Source: Thermosynechococcus sp.
Lineage (GTDB): Bacteria; Cyanobacteriota; Cyanobacteriia; Thermosynechococcales; Thermosynechococcaceae
Reading direction: 5' to 3'
NCBI RefSeq assembly: GCF_025999095.1
Contig: NZ_AP024678.1
Coordinates: forward strand, 62,001-126,000
DNA: 64,000 nt
How positions within the stretch are numbered: position 1 is the stretch's first letter; the number at the start of each line of letters is the position of its first letter. The position numbers were made by a program, and so were the translations under genes. Shown one piece after another: positions 8,352 through 18,167 of this stretch. The notes under the pieces are model-generated. The model had not been told where the DNA came from. It was given only the letters and a program-made list of their open reading frames with translations, and did no database searches.

Positions 8352-10280
8352 CTAGGACGGCTGGGCATCCTGACGAAAGGACACGGGTGTGGCCGTTGCC
8401 TGCCAAGGGGGTTCTTTGACAGGTAGCGTGGTGTATTGACGCACCAAGGCACGGAACTCATCACCGTCAATGGTTTCCTTGTCAAGGAGCAGCTCCACCA
8501 GCTTGTCAATGGCCACCCGATGCTCGCGGATCAGTTTGCGAGCAATCTCGTAGCAGTGCATAACAATCGCACGCACTTGCCGGTCAATTTGCACGGCCAC
8601 GGCTTCAGAATATTCAGCGCGGGGCATGAGATCTCGACCCAGAAAGACCTCGTTGCCTGTTGTTTCAAGGGCTAGGTGTCCCAAATCCGACATACCGTAA
8701 CGGGTCACCATTTCCCGCGCCAGATTCGCTACTGCTCGCAAGTCGCTACTGGCACCCACGGTAACTTCAGCATCACCAAAGATTTCCACTTCAGCAGCGC
8801 GCCCTCCCAATAGAATTGTGATCTCATCGAGGAGCCAGGCGCGGGTATAGAGGCCACTATCTACCCGCTCTTCATCAAAGATCTGCTGGGCAAAGCCACC
8901 AACACCCCCAGAACGGGGGATAATCGTCACTTTATTGAGGGGATCGGCGTGTTTTAGCAGTGTCATCAACAACGCATGCCCCACTTCGTGGTAGGCAATC
9001 AGCCACTTTTTCTTACTGTCGAGGAGAGGGGTGAGCGTCATGCCAATGGTGACCCGGTCAATGGCATCGTCAATTTCGGCATTGGTAATGGCGGGTTTGC
9101 GGCGGCGCGCTGTGAGGATCGCAGCTTCATTGAGAAGGTTAGCCAGGGCGGCACCTGAAAAACCGGGGGTCCGGCGGGCGATCGCCTCTAGGGACACCTC
9201 AGGGGCAATTTTTTTGTTGCGCGCATGGACTTGGAGAATTTGGAGGCGTCCTTTGTAGCTGGGCAAATCAACGGTAATCTGGCGGTCAAAGCGGCCAGGG
9301 CGCAGTAGGGCAGCATCCAAAACATCGGGGCGGTTCGTTGCTGCAATGACAATAATGCCAGTATTGCCCTCAAAGCCATCCATTTCCGTTAGGAGTTGGT
9401 TGAGGGTTTGCTCGCGCTCATCATTGCCACCGCCAATTCCCGCACCCCGTTGGCGACCAACGGCATCAATTTCATCAATAAACACCAAACAGGGGGCGTT
9501 TTCCTTAGCCTTTCTGAAGAGATCGCGCACGCGGGAGGCGCCGACACCGACAAACATTTCCACAAATTCAGAGCCAGAAATGGAAAAGAAGGGTACCCCA
9601 GCTTCACCGGCGATCGCCTTGGCAAGGAGCGTTTTCCCAGTTCCCGGTGGCCCAATCAGCAGCACCCCCTTGGGAATACGGGCACCAATAGAGGTAAATT
9701 TCTCTGAATTCTTGAGAAAGGTGACGACTTCCTGCAGCTCTTCTTTGGCTTCTTCAATTCCTGCCACATCGCCAAAGGTCACCCCCGTTTGTGCCTCCAT
9801 TTGAAAGCGGGCGCGGGATTTGCCAAAGTTGAGAATCTGCCCAGGGCCGCCAGGGGCATTACTGACCCGCTGCAAAATCATCAGGAATAAAATCAGCACA
9901 AAGAAGCCCAGCACCAAGTTGGAAACTAGACTGACAACGGCGCTCTCATTGCCTGAGGGCACCACCCGCACCGTCGTGTCATAGCGACTGCTCACTTGGC
10001 GCAGCAGTTCCACCAGTTCAGGATTGCGATCAAAGAGCCGTACCTCTTGGGGAGGCGATTGTTCTGGCTGATTCTTGCGGCGAAACTTGGCTAGTCCCTG
10101 TTCCTGATAGAGTTCAACGGAGCGAACTTCACCGGCCTTAAGGGCATTGAGGAATTGAGTGTAGGAAACGGTATTATTGTTGCTCGACTGCCCTAGACCA
10201 ATATTAGTGGGGGCTAAGGAGAGACCCACGACCAAAGCCAGTTGACTCAGTCGTTGGCAAAGGCGTTGAGCGTATTTCAT
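8352..10280 (-). CDS. ftsH: ATP-dependent membrane zinc protease FtsH
   Basis: About 642 residues, the normal FtsH length. It has an N-terminal hydrophobic segment (about 10-32), a lumenal/periplasmic part, a second transmembrane helix near residues 118-140 ([14 protein letters not shown]), then an AAA module with [19 protein letters not shown] and the second region of homology RPGRFDRQI. The zinc site is HEVGH rather than the usual HEAGH; HExxH is intact. ATG at 10280 is preferred to GTG at 10286 because GGAA is better spaced. Cyanobacteria have several FtsH paralogues; one complex removes damaged D1 protein, but which paralogue this is cannot be told from sequence alone. Confidence 0.95.
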   Translation of the reverse strand: MKYAQRLCQRLSQLALVVGLSLAPTNIGLGQSSNNNTVSYTQFLNALKAGEVRSVELYQEQGLAKFRRKNQPEQSPPQEVRLFDRNPELVELLRQVSSRYDTTVRVVPSGNESAVVSLVSNLVLGFFVLILFLMILQRVSNAPGGPGQILNFGKSRARFQMEAQTGVTFGDVAGIEEAKEELQEVVTFLKNSEKFTSIGARIPKGVLLIGPPGTGKTLLAKAIAGEAGVPFFSISGSEFVEMFVGVGASRVRDLFRKAKENAPCLVFIDEIDAVGRQRGAGIGGGNDEREQTLNQLLTEMDGFEGNTGIIVIAATNRPDVLDAALLRPGRFDRQITVDLPSYKGRLQILQVHARNKKIAPEVSLEAIARRTPGFSGAALANLLNEAAILTARRRKPAITNAEIDDAIDRVTIGMTLTPLLDSKKKWLIAYHEVGHALLMTLLKHADPLNKVTIIPRSGGVGGFAQQIFDEERVDSGLYTRAWLLDEITILLGGRAAEVEIFGDAEVTVGASSDLRAVANLAREMVTRYGMSDLGHLALETTGNEVFLGRDLMPRAEYSEAVAVQIDRQVRAIVMHCYEIARKLIREHRVAIDKLVELLLDKETIDGDEFRALVRQYTTLPVKEPPWQATATPVSFRQDAQPS

Positions 10281-10416
10281 CGACACCCGTTTCCGAAATT
10301 GAGTTCTAATTTCCAGTTTAACAGCGATTTTTCAGTTCCCTGGCGCCACGGCTCAGCCACAGCCCAGAATCGCCGCCCTGAATATAAAATAGGACAGCAT
10401 TCTTTTTAGAACGCCC

Positions 10417-12216
10417 ATGGGACTGATTGTACAAAAGTATGGCGGCACGTCCGTCGGTAGTGTCGAGCGCATTCAAGCGGTAGCCCGCAGGGTCAAGGCC
10501 ACTGTGGCAGCAGGACATCAGGTAGTGGTGGTGGTCTCGGCCATGGGCAAAACGACGGATAGCTTGGTGCAACTGGCCTATGCCATTAGCGATCGCCCCA
10601 GTCAGCGGGAAATGGATATGCTGCTTTCGACGGGGGAGCAAGTCTCGATCGCTCTATTGACGATGGCTCTCCATGCCTTGGGGGAACCCGCCATCTCCCT
10701 GACCGGCGCCCAAGTGGGCATTGTTACTGAACCGGCCCACACCCGCGCCCGCATTCTCCACATTGAGACCCAGCGCCTCGAACGGCACCTCAAGGAAGGA
10801 CAAGTGGTGGTTGTGGCCGGTTTTCAAGGAATTACCGCCGATGCAGATTTTGAAGTCACCACCCTTGGGCGTGGCGGGTCGGATACCTCAGCTGTGGCTT
10901 TGGCGGCTGCCCTACGGGCGGATTGCTGTGAAATTTACACCGATGTCCCTGGTATTTTGACCACAGATCCGCGACTAGTGCCCCATGCCCAACTCATGAG
11001 GGAAATTACTTGCGATGAAATGCTAGAGTTGGCCAGCTTAGGGGCAAAGGTCTTGCACCCCCGCGCAGTGGAGATTGCCCGCAACTATGGGGTGGATTTG
11101 GTGGTGCGCTCCAGTTGGACGGATGATCCTGGTACTCGCGTCATCGCACCATCGCGACCGCCGCGTCCTGTGGAAAACCTTGAGCTGGGCAAGCCTGTGG
11201 ATGGTGTAGCGCTGGACACCGATCAGGCAAAGGTGGCCCTGCTGCGGGTGGCCGATCGCCCCGGTGTTGCGGCACAGCTTTTTGGCGAACTGGCACGGCA
11301 AAACCTGGATGTGGATTTGATTATCCAATCTATCCACGAAGGGCAAACGAATGATATTGCCTTCACAGTGCAAAAGAGGGTTCTGAGACAAGCCGAAGCC
11401 ATTGCCGTGGCCTTTTATCCCCGCCTGAGTCCGCGGGTTGAAGAGACGGATGTGCTCGTGGATGCCGATATTGCCAAGGTAAGTATTACCGGTGCAGGGA
11501 TGATTGGCCGACCGGGGGTGGCAGCTCAGATGTTTTCAGCCTTGGCGGCAGCGGGTATTAACCTGCAAATGATTTCCACCTCTGAAGTGAATGTCAGTTG
11601 TACAGTGGCCGCAGCGGATGCCGGTCGAGCCATTGCCGTCCTCTCCCAAACCTTTGATGTGGAAGCCGCCACCACTGTCCCCCAAAAGCCCCCCGCTGCC
11701 CCACCGGTGCGGGGCGTTGCCCTTGATCCCAAGCAGGCGCGGATTGCCATTCGGGATGTGCCCGATCGCCCGGGCATGGCGGCAGCGATTTTCCAGACCC
11801 TGGCGGATGCGGCCATTAGTGTCGATATGATTATCCAATCCCAGCGATCGCGCTCCCTGGGGGGGGTGATGACCCGCGACATTGCCTTTACGGTCGCCGC
11901 TGCCGATGCCGAGAGAGCCACCGCACTGCTCAGAGAAGTTCAGGCCCAATTGGGCTACGGTGACATCCTCGTCGATACCGCGATCGCCAAAGTGAGCATT
12001 GTCGGTGTAGGGATGATCCACCGGCCGGGGATTGCTGCCCAAATGTTTGCTGCCCTGGCCCGCGAAAACATCAACATTCAAATGATTGCCACCTCGGAAA
12101 TTCGCGTCAGTTGTGTCGTAGCAGAATCAGAGGGGGTGCGGGCGCTGCGGGCGGTGCATACGGCCTTTGGCCTAGATGGTGAGACGCCCGTCGTCATTCC
12201 CGATGTCGGTCAATAG
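10417..12216 (+). CDS. lysC: aspartate kinase with four ACT modules
   Basis: A 599-residue aspartokinase, the entry step to lysine, threonine and methionine. The kinase domain covers about residues 1-245 ([24 protein letters not shown]). It is followed by two tandem copies of a paired ACT regulatory region, starting near residues 267 and 437. Each copy contains the same order of elements: DRPGxAAxxF, VDxIIQS, then DTAIAKVSI or DADIAKVSI and [10 protein letters not shown]. Most bacterial lysC proteins have one pair; the doubled arrangement is known in cyanobacteria and implies altered allosteric control. A TATAAA-like -10 lies about 30 nt upstream of the ATG. Confidence 0.96.
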   Translation: MGLIVQKYGGTSVGSVERIQAVARRVKATVAAGHQVVVVVSAMGKTTDSLVQLAYAISDRPSQREMDMLLSTGEQVSIALLTMALHALGEPAISLTGAQVGIVTEPAHTRARILHIETQRLERHLKEGQVVVVAGFQGITADADFEVTTLGRGGSDTSAVALAAALRADCCEIYTDVPGILTTDPRLVPHAQLMREITCDEMLELASLGAKVLHPRAVEIARNYGVDLVVRSSWTDDPGTRVIAPSRPPRPVENLELGKPVDGVALDTDQAKVALLRVADRPGVAAQLFGELARQNLDVDLIIQSIHEGQTNDIAFTVQKRVLRQAEAIAVAFYPRLSPRVEETDVLVDADIAKVSITGAGMIGRPGVAAQMFSALAAAGINLQMISTSEVNVSCTVAAADAGRAIAVLSQTFDVEAATTVPQKPPAAPPVRGVALDPKQARIAIRDVPDRPGMAAAIFQTLADAAISVDMIIQSQRSRSLGGVMTRDIAFTVAAADAERATALLREVQAQLGYGDILVDTAIAKVSIVGVGMIHRPGIAAQMFAALARENINIQMIATSEIRVSCVVAESEGVRALRAVHTAFGLDGETPVVIPDVGQ

Positions 12217-13117
12217 GCCGCCCCCCTGGCAAATTGACCTTGTGCTTGGCCTAGGGGTATTGGCGGTTTCTACGGCTGCTGTCCTGGTGCGTTGGGGAAT
12301 GACTAGTTTACCTACCTATTCCCTAGGCACAACTGTGGGGTTTAGCATCTTCTTGGCCAGTGGTCGCCTGGGGTTGGCTGCCCTCTTTTTAACCCCGCAA
12401 CTCTCCACTTGGCCGTGGCCAGATGCCACTCGCTACAATCTGCGTTGGGCAGTGGCTGCTGGGGTTGCCCTGGCGGCGCACTTTAGCCTTTGGTTTACCT
12501 CGCTGAATTACACATCGGTGGCCGCCTCGACAACATTGGTGACCACAACCCCCATTTGGTCGGCGCTCGAGGGGTACCTTTGCCAGCGGCAACCCTTCAA
12601 ACCCCGTACTTGGCTAGGCATGGCGATCGCCCTTGGTGGCAGTGCTCTAATTGGCATGGCAGAACCGACGAGTGCTGGGGCCAGGAATCCCCTACTGGGA
12701 AATGGGCTAGCGATCGCGGCGGCCTGGGCGGTCAGTGCCTACTTTATTTGTGGTCAAGCTGCCCAAAAAGCCGGTCTGGCAATTCACCACTACGCCCTTG
12801 TTGCCTATGCCACTGCTGCGGTGGGGCTCCTACCCCTGCCGCCTCTCCTGGGCCTTGCCTACACAGGTTGGCCACTAAAGCTCTATGGCGCTATTGTCTT
12901 GCTGGCGTTGATTCCGCAGTTGCTGGGGCACACCAGTCTCAATTGGTGCCTGCGTTGGCTCTCCCCCACAGGGGTAACCCTTCTAGGGTTGGCAGAACCC
13001 ATTGTTGCGAGTCTCTTTGCTTTGCTGCTGTTTGGTGAAGTGCCGACAACGGCAGTGATCATGGGGGGCGCTCTTGTGCTGGTGGGTTTAAGCCTGGCCC
13101 TGTGGCCAAGTCCTTAG
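12203..13117 (+). CDS. EamA/DMT-family membrane transporter
   Basis: About 304 residues with ten predicted hydrophobic helices in two EamA halves (for example [16 protein letters not shown] at the start, [18 protein letters not shown] and [11 protein letters not shown] at the end). Drug/metabolite transporters of this type export amino acids or other small metabolites; the substrate is not visible. The ATG at 12203 overlaps the end of lysC by 14 nt; an ATG at 12176 is also possible, and neither has a clear ribosome site. The overlap with lysC suggests co-translation, and a link to amino-acid export would be an inference. Its stop shares TTAG with the next, convergent gene. Confidence 0.88.
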   Translation: MSVNRPPPWQIDLVLGLGVLAVSTAAVLVRWGMTSLPTYSLGTTVGFSIFLASGRLGLAALFLTPQLSTWPWPDATRYNLRWAVAAGVALAAHFSLWFTSLNYTSVAASTTLVTTTPIWSALEGYLCQRQPFKPRTWLGMAIALGGSALIGMAEPTSAGARNPLLGNGLAIAAAWAVSAYFICGQAAQKAGLAIHHYALVAYATAAVGLLPLPPLLGLAYTGWPLKLYGAIVLLALIPQLLGHTSLNWCLRWLSPTGVTLLGLAEPIVASLFALLLFGEVPTTAVIMGGALVLVGLSLALWPSP

Positions 13118-13467
13118 GGTGGTTTTGGCGATCGCCGCCGCTGTTTGAGGGTATCCAAGGCATCCCCCAAGGCGGTAATTAACCCCTCACGGGTACGGGC
13201 ATGATTTTGCCGTTCCTCCTCTAGGGCACGTCGCAGCCGTTTATTTTCCAAGAGAGCTTCAATCAGTTGAACCTGAAGTTGGGCAACGGAGGTTTCACGG
13301 CGCACGCGGGCTTCAATCTGTGCCCGTTCATCTGCCCATTCTGGGGCTTCGGGAGCCGCAGGCGGTGGTGGTGGTTCAGGAATTAGTGACGACAGTTCAT
13401 TGGCTCGCGCCTGTGCCCGTTGGAGTTGCTCTTGCAGACGTTGAAGCTGTTCCTGAAAATCTGCCAC
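13114..13467 (-). CDS. small coiled-coil protein with proline hinge, function unknown
   Basis: A 117-residue charged protein with a GTG start. Residues 1-28 are a glutamine/leucine-rich coiled coil (FQEQLQRLQEQLQRAQARA), followed by a proline-alanine linker (EPPPPPAAPEAPE, about 31-43), then a second, longer helix rich in Glu, Arg and Leu to about residue 108, and a basic tail. No enzyme motif or signal peptide is visible. I do not recognise a family; such proteins often scaffold complexes. It lies between two plus-strand genes and its stop overlaps the transporter stop by 4 nt. Confidence 0.65.
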   Translation of the reverse strand: MADFQEQLQRLQEQLQRAQARANELSSLIPEPPPPPAAPEAPEWADERAQIEARVRRETSVAQLQVQLIEALLENKRLRRALEEERQNHARTREGLITALGDALDTLKQRRRSPKPP

Positions 13468-13503
13468 AGTGGATAAGGCACAGTTAGGAATCCTAGGGCT
13501 ATT

Positions 13504-14421
13504 TTGATACGAGTATCCTCAGAAAACAAGGGTCAAGATATCTTCGTGAGTGGTGAGGTGCTCCAGGGATGGTGGCACTGGGCTCAGGGGATCATTCCCG
13601 CTTCGGAGCGCCAGAGTGGCCTGCAGGAGTTAAAACAATTTCTCAGGGCCTTTACAGTGCTGAGTCCCCTTGAAATCACACTGCGCCGCTTCCCGCCCCA
13701 GATTCATCTGAAACTTCCCCTTACAGAACTGCAAGAGCGCTGGCAACGCCGCTGGCAAGAGCGAGTCCCCCTGCAATATCTGATTGGTGTGGCCCACTGG
13801 CATGATCTCGAATTAGTCGTTACCCCCAGCGTCCTGATTCCTCGGCCAGAAACCGAGGAGTTACTTGAAGTAGTGGCGGCAACGGTACCCCCTTGGCAAC
13901 AGCAGGGGCATTGGCTGGATTTGGGTACAGGGAGTGGCGCGATCGCCATTGGGTTGGCGCGGTTATTTCCGACAGCGCTGATTCATGCCGTAGATTGTAG
14001 TCCTGAGGCCCTAGAGGTCGCGCAAGTTAATATTCAAAAGTACGCTTTGGGCGATCGCGTGCGGTGCTACGTCGGCAATTGGTTTGACCCCATTGTACCT
14101 CTGCAAGGGCAAGTGCAGGGGATTGTCAGTAATCCCCCCTATATTCCCACCAGCCTAGTGGCCACCCTCCAACCGGAGGTGCAGTACCATGAGCCCCTCC
14201 TTGCCCTCGATGGCGGCACCGATGGCTTGCAGGCCATTCGTCAGATTCTTGAGACGGCGCCAGAGTATTTGCAACGTCAAGGCTGGCTCTTTATTGAATT
14301 GATGGCCACCCAAGGGGAAGCAGTGGCAGCGTTGGCAAGGGCCACCCAAGCCTATGAACGGGTGGAAATCCTGCGAGATCTCAGTGGCCACGATCGCTTT
14401 TTGCTTGCTCAAACCCCTTAG
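13504..14421 (+). CDS. prmC: release factor glutamine N5-methyltransferase
   Basis: A PrmC/HemK enzyme that methylates the glutamine of the GGQ motif in peptide-release factors. It has the helical N-terminal domain and then the SAM-binding fold with LDLGTGSGAIAIGLA, and the substrate-glutamine motif NPPYIP. The frame opens with TTG at 13504, giving 305 residues. A GTG at 13546 would start the protein at VSGEVLQGWW, which matches the usual N-terminus of cyanobacterial PrmC, so the first 14 residues are doubtful. The stop shares TTAG with the convergent DUF3493 gene. Confidence 0.92.
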   Translation: MIRVSSENKGQDIFVSGEVLQGWWHWAQGIIPASERQSGLQELKQFLRAFTVLSPLEITLRRFPPQIHLKLPLTELQERWQRRWQERVPLQYLIGVAHWHDLELVVTPSVLIPRPETEELLEVVAATVPPWQQQGHWLDLGTGSGAIAIGLARLFPTALIHAVDCSPEALEVAQVNIQKYALGDRVRCYVGNWFDPIVPLQGQVQGIVSNPPYIPTSLVATLQPEVQYHEPLLALDGGTDGLQAIRQILETAPEYLQRQGWLFIELMATQGEAVAALARATQAYERVEILRDLSGHDRFLLAQTP

Positions 14422-14681
14422 CCGCGATCCCAACGCCAGAGGGCAACCATTAGGGCAACCACTCCAATTTGTAATGCCAGATTCCACGCCACATCGTCAC
14501 CTGCGGTGCCCGCCAATCCCTTGAGGCCAAGGATAAAGGCACCCATGAGGCCGGAAGCGGCAAAAACAGCATAGAAAACATGCCGCAGTCCCCGGTAGGG
14601 CGCTGCTGCCTCAGCGCGCAGGCGATCGCGCAGGGTTGACTGAGTCACTTCAACCTGTTGCTTGGGTTCCTGAGCAGCCAT
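14418..14681 (-). CDS. small membrane protein, DUF3493 family
   Basis: An 87-residue protein with a polar N-terminus (about 1-30) and two hydrophobic helices (about 36-55, FYAVFAASGLMGAFILGL; about 66-82, LALQIGVVALMVALW). The block LRAEAAAPYRGLRHVFY is typical of the cyanobacterial/plastid DUF3493 family, which I recall as sharing a domain with the photosystem II biogenesis factor LPA1/Rep27. That link is from memory and gives only a weak hint at a role in thylakoid membranes. It is convergent with prmC, with overlapping stops. Confidence 0.8.
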   Translation of the reverse strand: MAAQEPKQQVEVTQSTLRDRLRAEAAAPYRGLRHVFYAVFAASGLMGAFILGLKGLAGTAGDDVAWNLALQIGVVALMVALWRWDRG

Positions 14682-14788
14682 TTGATTTTTCCGTCACCTG
14701 AAAATATTCTACGTCCCTAATAATAGGGAACGGTGTGCATCAATGAGGGTCTAGGGCCGTAGGCCAAAAAAGACGTGAGGAGTTTAAT

Positions 14789-15367
14789 ATGCATTGGCAG
14801 CGAATCAGTCTGGCACTCTCGATCGCCTTGGGGACCACGGTTGCAATTCCCCAACTGAGCCAACCCTCCCAAAATACAAGTACAGGGACACTCCGCTGGA
14901 GTGATGCTTCATTTCCTGTGGAAAATTTCCAAGGCTATACCTCTCCCTTCGGCTACCGGCGATCGCCCACGGGGGAACCCACCACCGAATTTCACAATGG
15001 CCTTGATTTTGCAGCGCCCCAAGGGAGCTATATCCGCAATTGGTGGGCCGGGCAAGTAGTTGAAGTGTCCGATCACACCGTCTGTGGCACACTGGTACGG
15101 ATTCAATCGGGAGCTTGGGAACACGTTTACTGCCACATGATGGGGCGGGTTGAGCAGACCCCCCAAGGACGAGCCATGGTTGATCGCGCGGGTGGCATTT
15201 TAATCCTAGAGAGGCAACAAGTACCCACGGGGGCACGTATTGGTCGAGTGGGCATGACGGGGCGCACCACCGGACCCCACCTTCACTGGACGCTCCGCTA
15301 CCGCGGGCAATTGATCAATCCTGCCGTGGTTTTGCAAGCCATGTATGGCAGCCAAGCTCAGCGGTAA
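14789..15367 (+). CDS. secreted M23 (LytM-type) metallopeptidase
   Basis: A 192-residue exported protein. Residues 1-22 form a signal peptide (ISLALSIALGTTVAIP). The rest is a single LytM zinc-peptidase domain with FHNGLDFA (HxxxD, near residue 69) and TTGPHLHWTL (HxH, near 164), so the zinc ligands are complete. It probably cleaves peptidoglycan cross-bridges in the periplasm. The ATG has a GAGGAG ribosome site about 8 nt upstream. There is no coiled-coil regulator domain, unlike the second M23 gene of this window at 27103. Confidence 0.9.
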   Translation: MHWQRISLALSIALGTTVAIPQLSQPSQNTSTGTLRWSDASFPVENFQGYTSPFGYRRSPTGEPTTEFHNGLDFAAPQGSYIRNWWAGQVVEVSDHTVCGTLVRIQSGAWEHVYCHMMGRVEQTPQGRAMVDRAGGILILERQQVPTGARIGRVGMTGRTTGPHLHWTLRYRGQLINPAVVLQAMYGSQAQR

Positions 15368-15579
15368 CCCCAAGCAGAGAATTGTTTGGGTTTGCGTCAG
15401 GGACGCCGCTGAGACTCGAAAACATTTTCTTGCGCATCATTTGCACATTCCAATCATCCATGGCACCGAAGCGATCAATCACTCAGCCAGAATAGGGCAC
15501 CTATCGAGCCAGCCAGTGCTCAAAAAGTGACTCTGCCGATTATCCCTGAGGAATTCAACGTAAAATTGTGTAACTTTGA

Positions 15580-15653
15580 CGGGACTGACGGGGCTCGAAC
15601 CCGCAACTTCCGCCGTGACAGGGCGGTGCTCTAACCGATTGAACTACAGTCCC
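15580..15653 (-). tRNA. trnD: tRNA-Asp (GTC)
   Basis: Read on the minus strand, the 74-nt sequence folds as a cloverleaf. The acceptor stem is GGGACTG paired with CAGTCCC, with discriminator G. The D arm is GTTC...GAGC. The anticodon stem CCGCC/GGCGG encloses the loop CTGTCAC, giving anticodon GTC. The T arm contains GTTCGAGC. The CCA end is not encoded. It stands alone between the M23 gene and purD. Confidence 0.97.
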
Positions 15654-15855
15654 AATTTTTGAGCGATTTTTAGCCTATCAGGAAAATCAGGGGCTTGTCA
15701 ACTGGTTGCATTTCCCTTGCAGGGCGATCGCCCCCTAGGCATTTCTTGTGGCCTTTGGGGAGAACATTGCCGGTTGACTGATAAACTTGGTAAGCTCCTG
15801 AACATTGATTTGAGTTGATTTGAAAAATGATCGCCTATCTTTTGGGAGTACATCT

Positions 15856-17151
15856 GTGAAGGTCGTTGTCGTTGGCAGTGGTGGGCGAGAGCACGCGATC
15901 GCTTGGAAATTGCTCGATTCCCCTCGCGTGACCCAGGTTTACTGTTTGCCAGGGAATGGGGGCACAGCCTGCTTAGAGCGGTGTGAGAATGTTGCCATTG
16001 AAGCCAGCGACCTCACCGGCATTGGTGAATTTGCCAAAGAGACTAACGCTGATCTGGTAGTCGTTGGCCCAGAGGCACCCCTGGCGGCTGGTTTAGGCGA
16101 TCGCCTGCAGGAGTTAAACATTCCCGTCTTTGGACCCGTACAGGCAGGGGCCCAAATTGAGGCCAGCAAAGCCTGGGCCAAAGCCCTGATGCAGTCTGCT
16201 GGCATTCCTACGGCCAAGGCAGCGGTGTTTGACACTTATGAGGCCGCCTGCCGTTATGTTCAAGCCCAAGGCACCCCCATTGTCATTAAGGCCGATGGTT
16301 TAGCAGCGGGTAAAGGAGTGACGGTAGCAGCCACAGAGACAGAGGCGATCGCGGCCCTCGAGCGAATCTTTGGGGGCGAATTTGGTGTTGCTGGTCAAAA
16401 GGTGGTCATTGAATCAGTGCTGGAGGGGCAAGAGGTCTCCGTACTCGCTGTTACAGATGGCAAAACAATTCTGCCGCTGTTGCCTGCCCAAGACCATAAG
16501 CGCATTGGCGAAGGGGATACCGGTCCGAATACCGGGGGAATGGGGGTCTATGCCCCTGTACCTTGGGTGACACCAGCGCTCATGCAACGGATTCAAAGGA
16601 CGATTCTCGAACCTGCCCTTGGGGCTTTACAGGATCGGGGCATCCACTACTGCGGGGTGCTCTATGCGGGTCTGATGGTGACGCCCGCAGGGGATCCCTA
16701 CGTGGTGGAGTTTAACTGTCGCTTTGGCGATCCCGAAACCCAAGTGGTGCTGCCCCTTTTGGAAACCCCCTTGATTGATGTAATCCTGGCCTGTGTTGAG
16801 GGACGCTTAGCCAGCTTGGGAGCCTTGCAATGGCGCAATGAAGTGGCGCTATGCGTTGTCATGGCCGCAGCAGGTTATCCGGGCAGTTACCGCACAGGGG
16901 ATGTGATTCAAGGGATTCCAGAAGCAATGGCCCAGGGAGTTCTTGTCTTCCATGGGGGTACCCGTTGGCAGGAGGGGCAGTGGTACACCAATGGTGGGCG
17001 GGTTCTCAACATCACTGCCTTAGCCCCTGATTTTACCACGGCTCAAGCCCGGGCCTACGCGGCGGTTAATGTCATTGAATTTGCCAACTGCTACTATCGT
17101 CGTGACATTGGCTACCGTATTCTGGAATCATCGGCCCACAGAGGTGAATAG
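15856..17151 (+). CDS. purD: phosphoribosylamine-glycine ligase (GARS)
   Basis: A 431-residue ATP-grasp enzyme, second step of purine synthesis. The N-terminal block VVVVGSGGREHAIAWKL, the PGNGGTA loop, the ATP-grasp loop KADGLAAGKGV and the metal-site signature EFNCRFGDPETQ are all present. The GTG at 15856 follows GGGAG by about 8 nt and gives the family N-terminus, so I prefer it to the TTG at 15820. The TAG stop overlaps the GTG of the next gene by one base, suggesting coupled translation. Confidence 0.96.
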   Translation: MKVVVVGSGGREHAIAWKLLDSPRVTQVYCLPGNGGTACLERCENVAIEASDLTGIGEFAKETNADLVVVGPEAPLAAGLGDRLQELNIPVFGPVQAGAQIEASKAWAKALMQSAGIPTAKAAVFDTYEAACRYVQAQGTPIVIKADGLAAGKGVTVAATETEAIAALERIFGGEFGVAGQKVVIESVLEGQEVSVLAVTDGKTILPLLPAQDHKRIGEGDTGPNTGGMGVYAPVPWVTPALMQRIQRTILEPALGALQDRGIHYCGVLYAGLMVTPAGDPYVVEFNCRFGDPETQVVLPLLETPLIDVILACVEGRLASLGALQWRNEVALCVVMAAAGYPGSYRTGDVIQGIPEAMAQGVLVFHGGTRWQEGQWYTNGGRVLNITALAPDFTTAQARAYAAVNVIEFANCYYRRDIGYRILESSAHRGE

Positions 17152-17450
17152 TGTCCATGACCCTTCTTCCTTCCAAAACTAACCCATTACACTGTTTAAC
17201 CGGCGCATTAATTGCTGGTACCCTTGGGCTTCTCCTCTATCGGCTCACAGGGGCGATCGCCTACCTCTTTGCTAGCCATGCCGTCAGTACTCACAATCAA
17301 CTGGTTTATAGCTTGGCAGTCGCCGTGCGCACCCTTGTGGTCGGCTTGTGTACCCTGGCAACGGGTGTCTTTAGCATTATTGCGCTGGGGCTAGTGGCTC
17401 TGACGCTGCAACTCCTTTGGGAACGCTGGGTACAACGGGAGCAAGCTTAA
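17151..17450 (+). CDS. small two-helix membrane protein, DUF3082 family
   Basis: A 99-residue protein with two long hydrophobic segments (about 17-41 and 52-90), the second containing LVVGLCTLATGVFSIIALG. It resembles the cyanobacterial DUF3082 family, for which I know no function. The GTG at 17151 overlaps the purD stop (TAGTG); an ATG two codons later is an alternative start. The stop shares TTAA with the convergent ABC ATPase gene. Confidence 0.75.
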   Translation: MSMTLLPSKTNPLHCLTGALIAGTLGLLLYRLTGAIAYLFASHAVSTHNQLVYSLAVAVRTLVVGLCTLATGVFSIIALGLVALTLQLLWERWVQREQA

Positions 17451-18148
17451 CTGTTGCTGATTTTGCCATCCTCAATTTTGGTGATGCGATCAGCAATGGC
17501 TGTAATACGCGGATCATGGGTAACAATCAATACCGTGCAGTTGTTTTCCTTGGCCAGCTTGTCGAGAATCTTGATCACCTGCTGGCCATTTTGGGAATCA
17601 AGGGAGGCCGTGGGTTCATCGGCAAAAATGATCTTTGGCTCACCGGCCAAGGCACGGGCAATGGCAACCCGTTGTTTTTGCCCCCCGGAGAGGTTGGCGG
17701 GCAGAAAGTCGAGGCGATCGCCCAAACCAACTGCCTCGAGAAGCGCTGCTGCCTGTTCCTTCGCTGTTTTGCCTTTAATGCCCTTAAGATTGAGGGCAAT
17801 TTCAACATTTTCCAGTGCGGTCAAGGCAGGGAAAAGATTAAAACTCTGAAAGATAAAACCAATATTTTGCAGGCGAAATTTTGCCAGTGCAGCCTTGGAT
17901 AGTTGGGTTATCTCTTGGCCTAAGACAACCACTTGACCACTGGTGGGGGCAAGAATGCCGGCCAAAATCGAGAGCAGAGTGGTTTTCCCCGACCCCGAAG
18001 GTCCCATTAGCAGATGGATATGACCGGCTTGGATTTGCAGATTAATTCCCTGAAGCACAGGGGTCTCCTGATGACCAGAACGATAAACCTTGGTTAGATT
18101 GGTGGTGGCGATCGCCAGGTTAGTCATAATCACAGCGGCCAGGCTCAT
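17447..18148 (-). CDS. ABC transporter ATP-binding protein (LolD/MacB/DevA type)
   Basis: A 233-residue ATPase with Walker A GPSGSGKTT, the Q-loop IFQSFNLFPALTA, signature LSGGQKQRVAIARAL, Walker B IIFADEPTASLD and the switch histidine VTHDPR. The sequence is of the LolD/MacB class and close to the cyanobacterial DevA proteins, which drive glycolipid or efflux exporters built on a separate MacB-type permease. No permease gene is adjacent, so the partner must be elsewhere. The ATG at 18148 has GGGGA in good position. It starts 19 nt after the ArsA-like gene and may share its transcript. Confidence 0.88.
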   Translation of the reverse strand: MSLAAVIMTNLAIATTNLTKVYRSGHQETPVLQGINLQIQAGHIHLLMGPSGSGKTTLLSILAGILAPTSGQVVVLGQEITQLSKAALAKFRLQNIGFIFQSFNLFPALTALENVEIALNLKGIKGKTAKEQAAALLEAVGLGDRLDFLPANLSGGQKQRVAIARALAGEPKIIFADEPTASLDSQNGQQVIKILDKLAKENNCTVLIVTHDPRITAIADRITKIEDGKISNS

Positions 18149-18167
18149 CAGTCATCCCCTGGGGGAA

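Noticed and set aside
15370-15400. Possible terminator after the M23 gene (imperfect AACCCCAA/TTGGGTT hairpin)
   Set aside because: The stem is bulged and no T run follows.
15345-15530. 61-codon frame after the M23 gene
   Set aside because: Overlaps the end of the M23 gene, has no ribosome site and an implausible composition.
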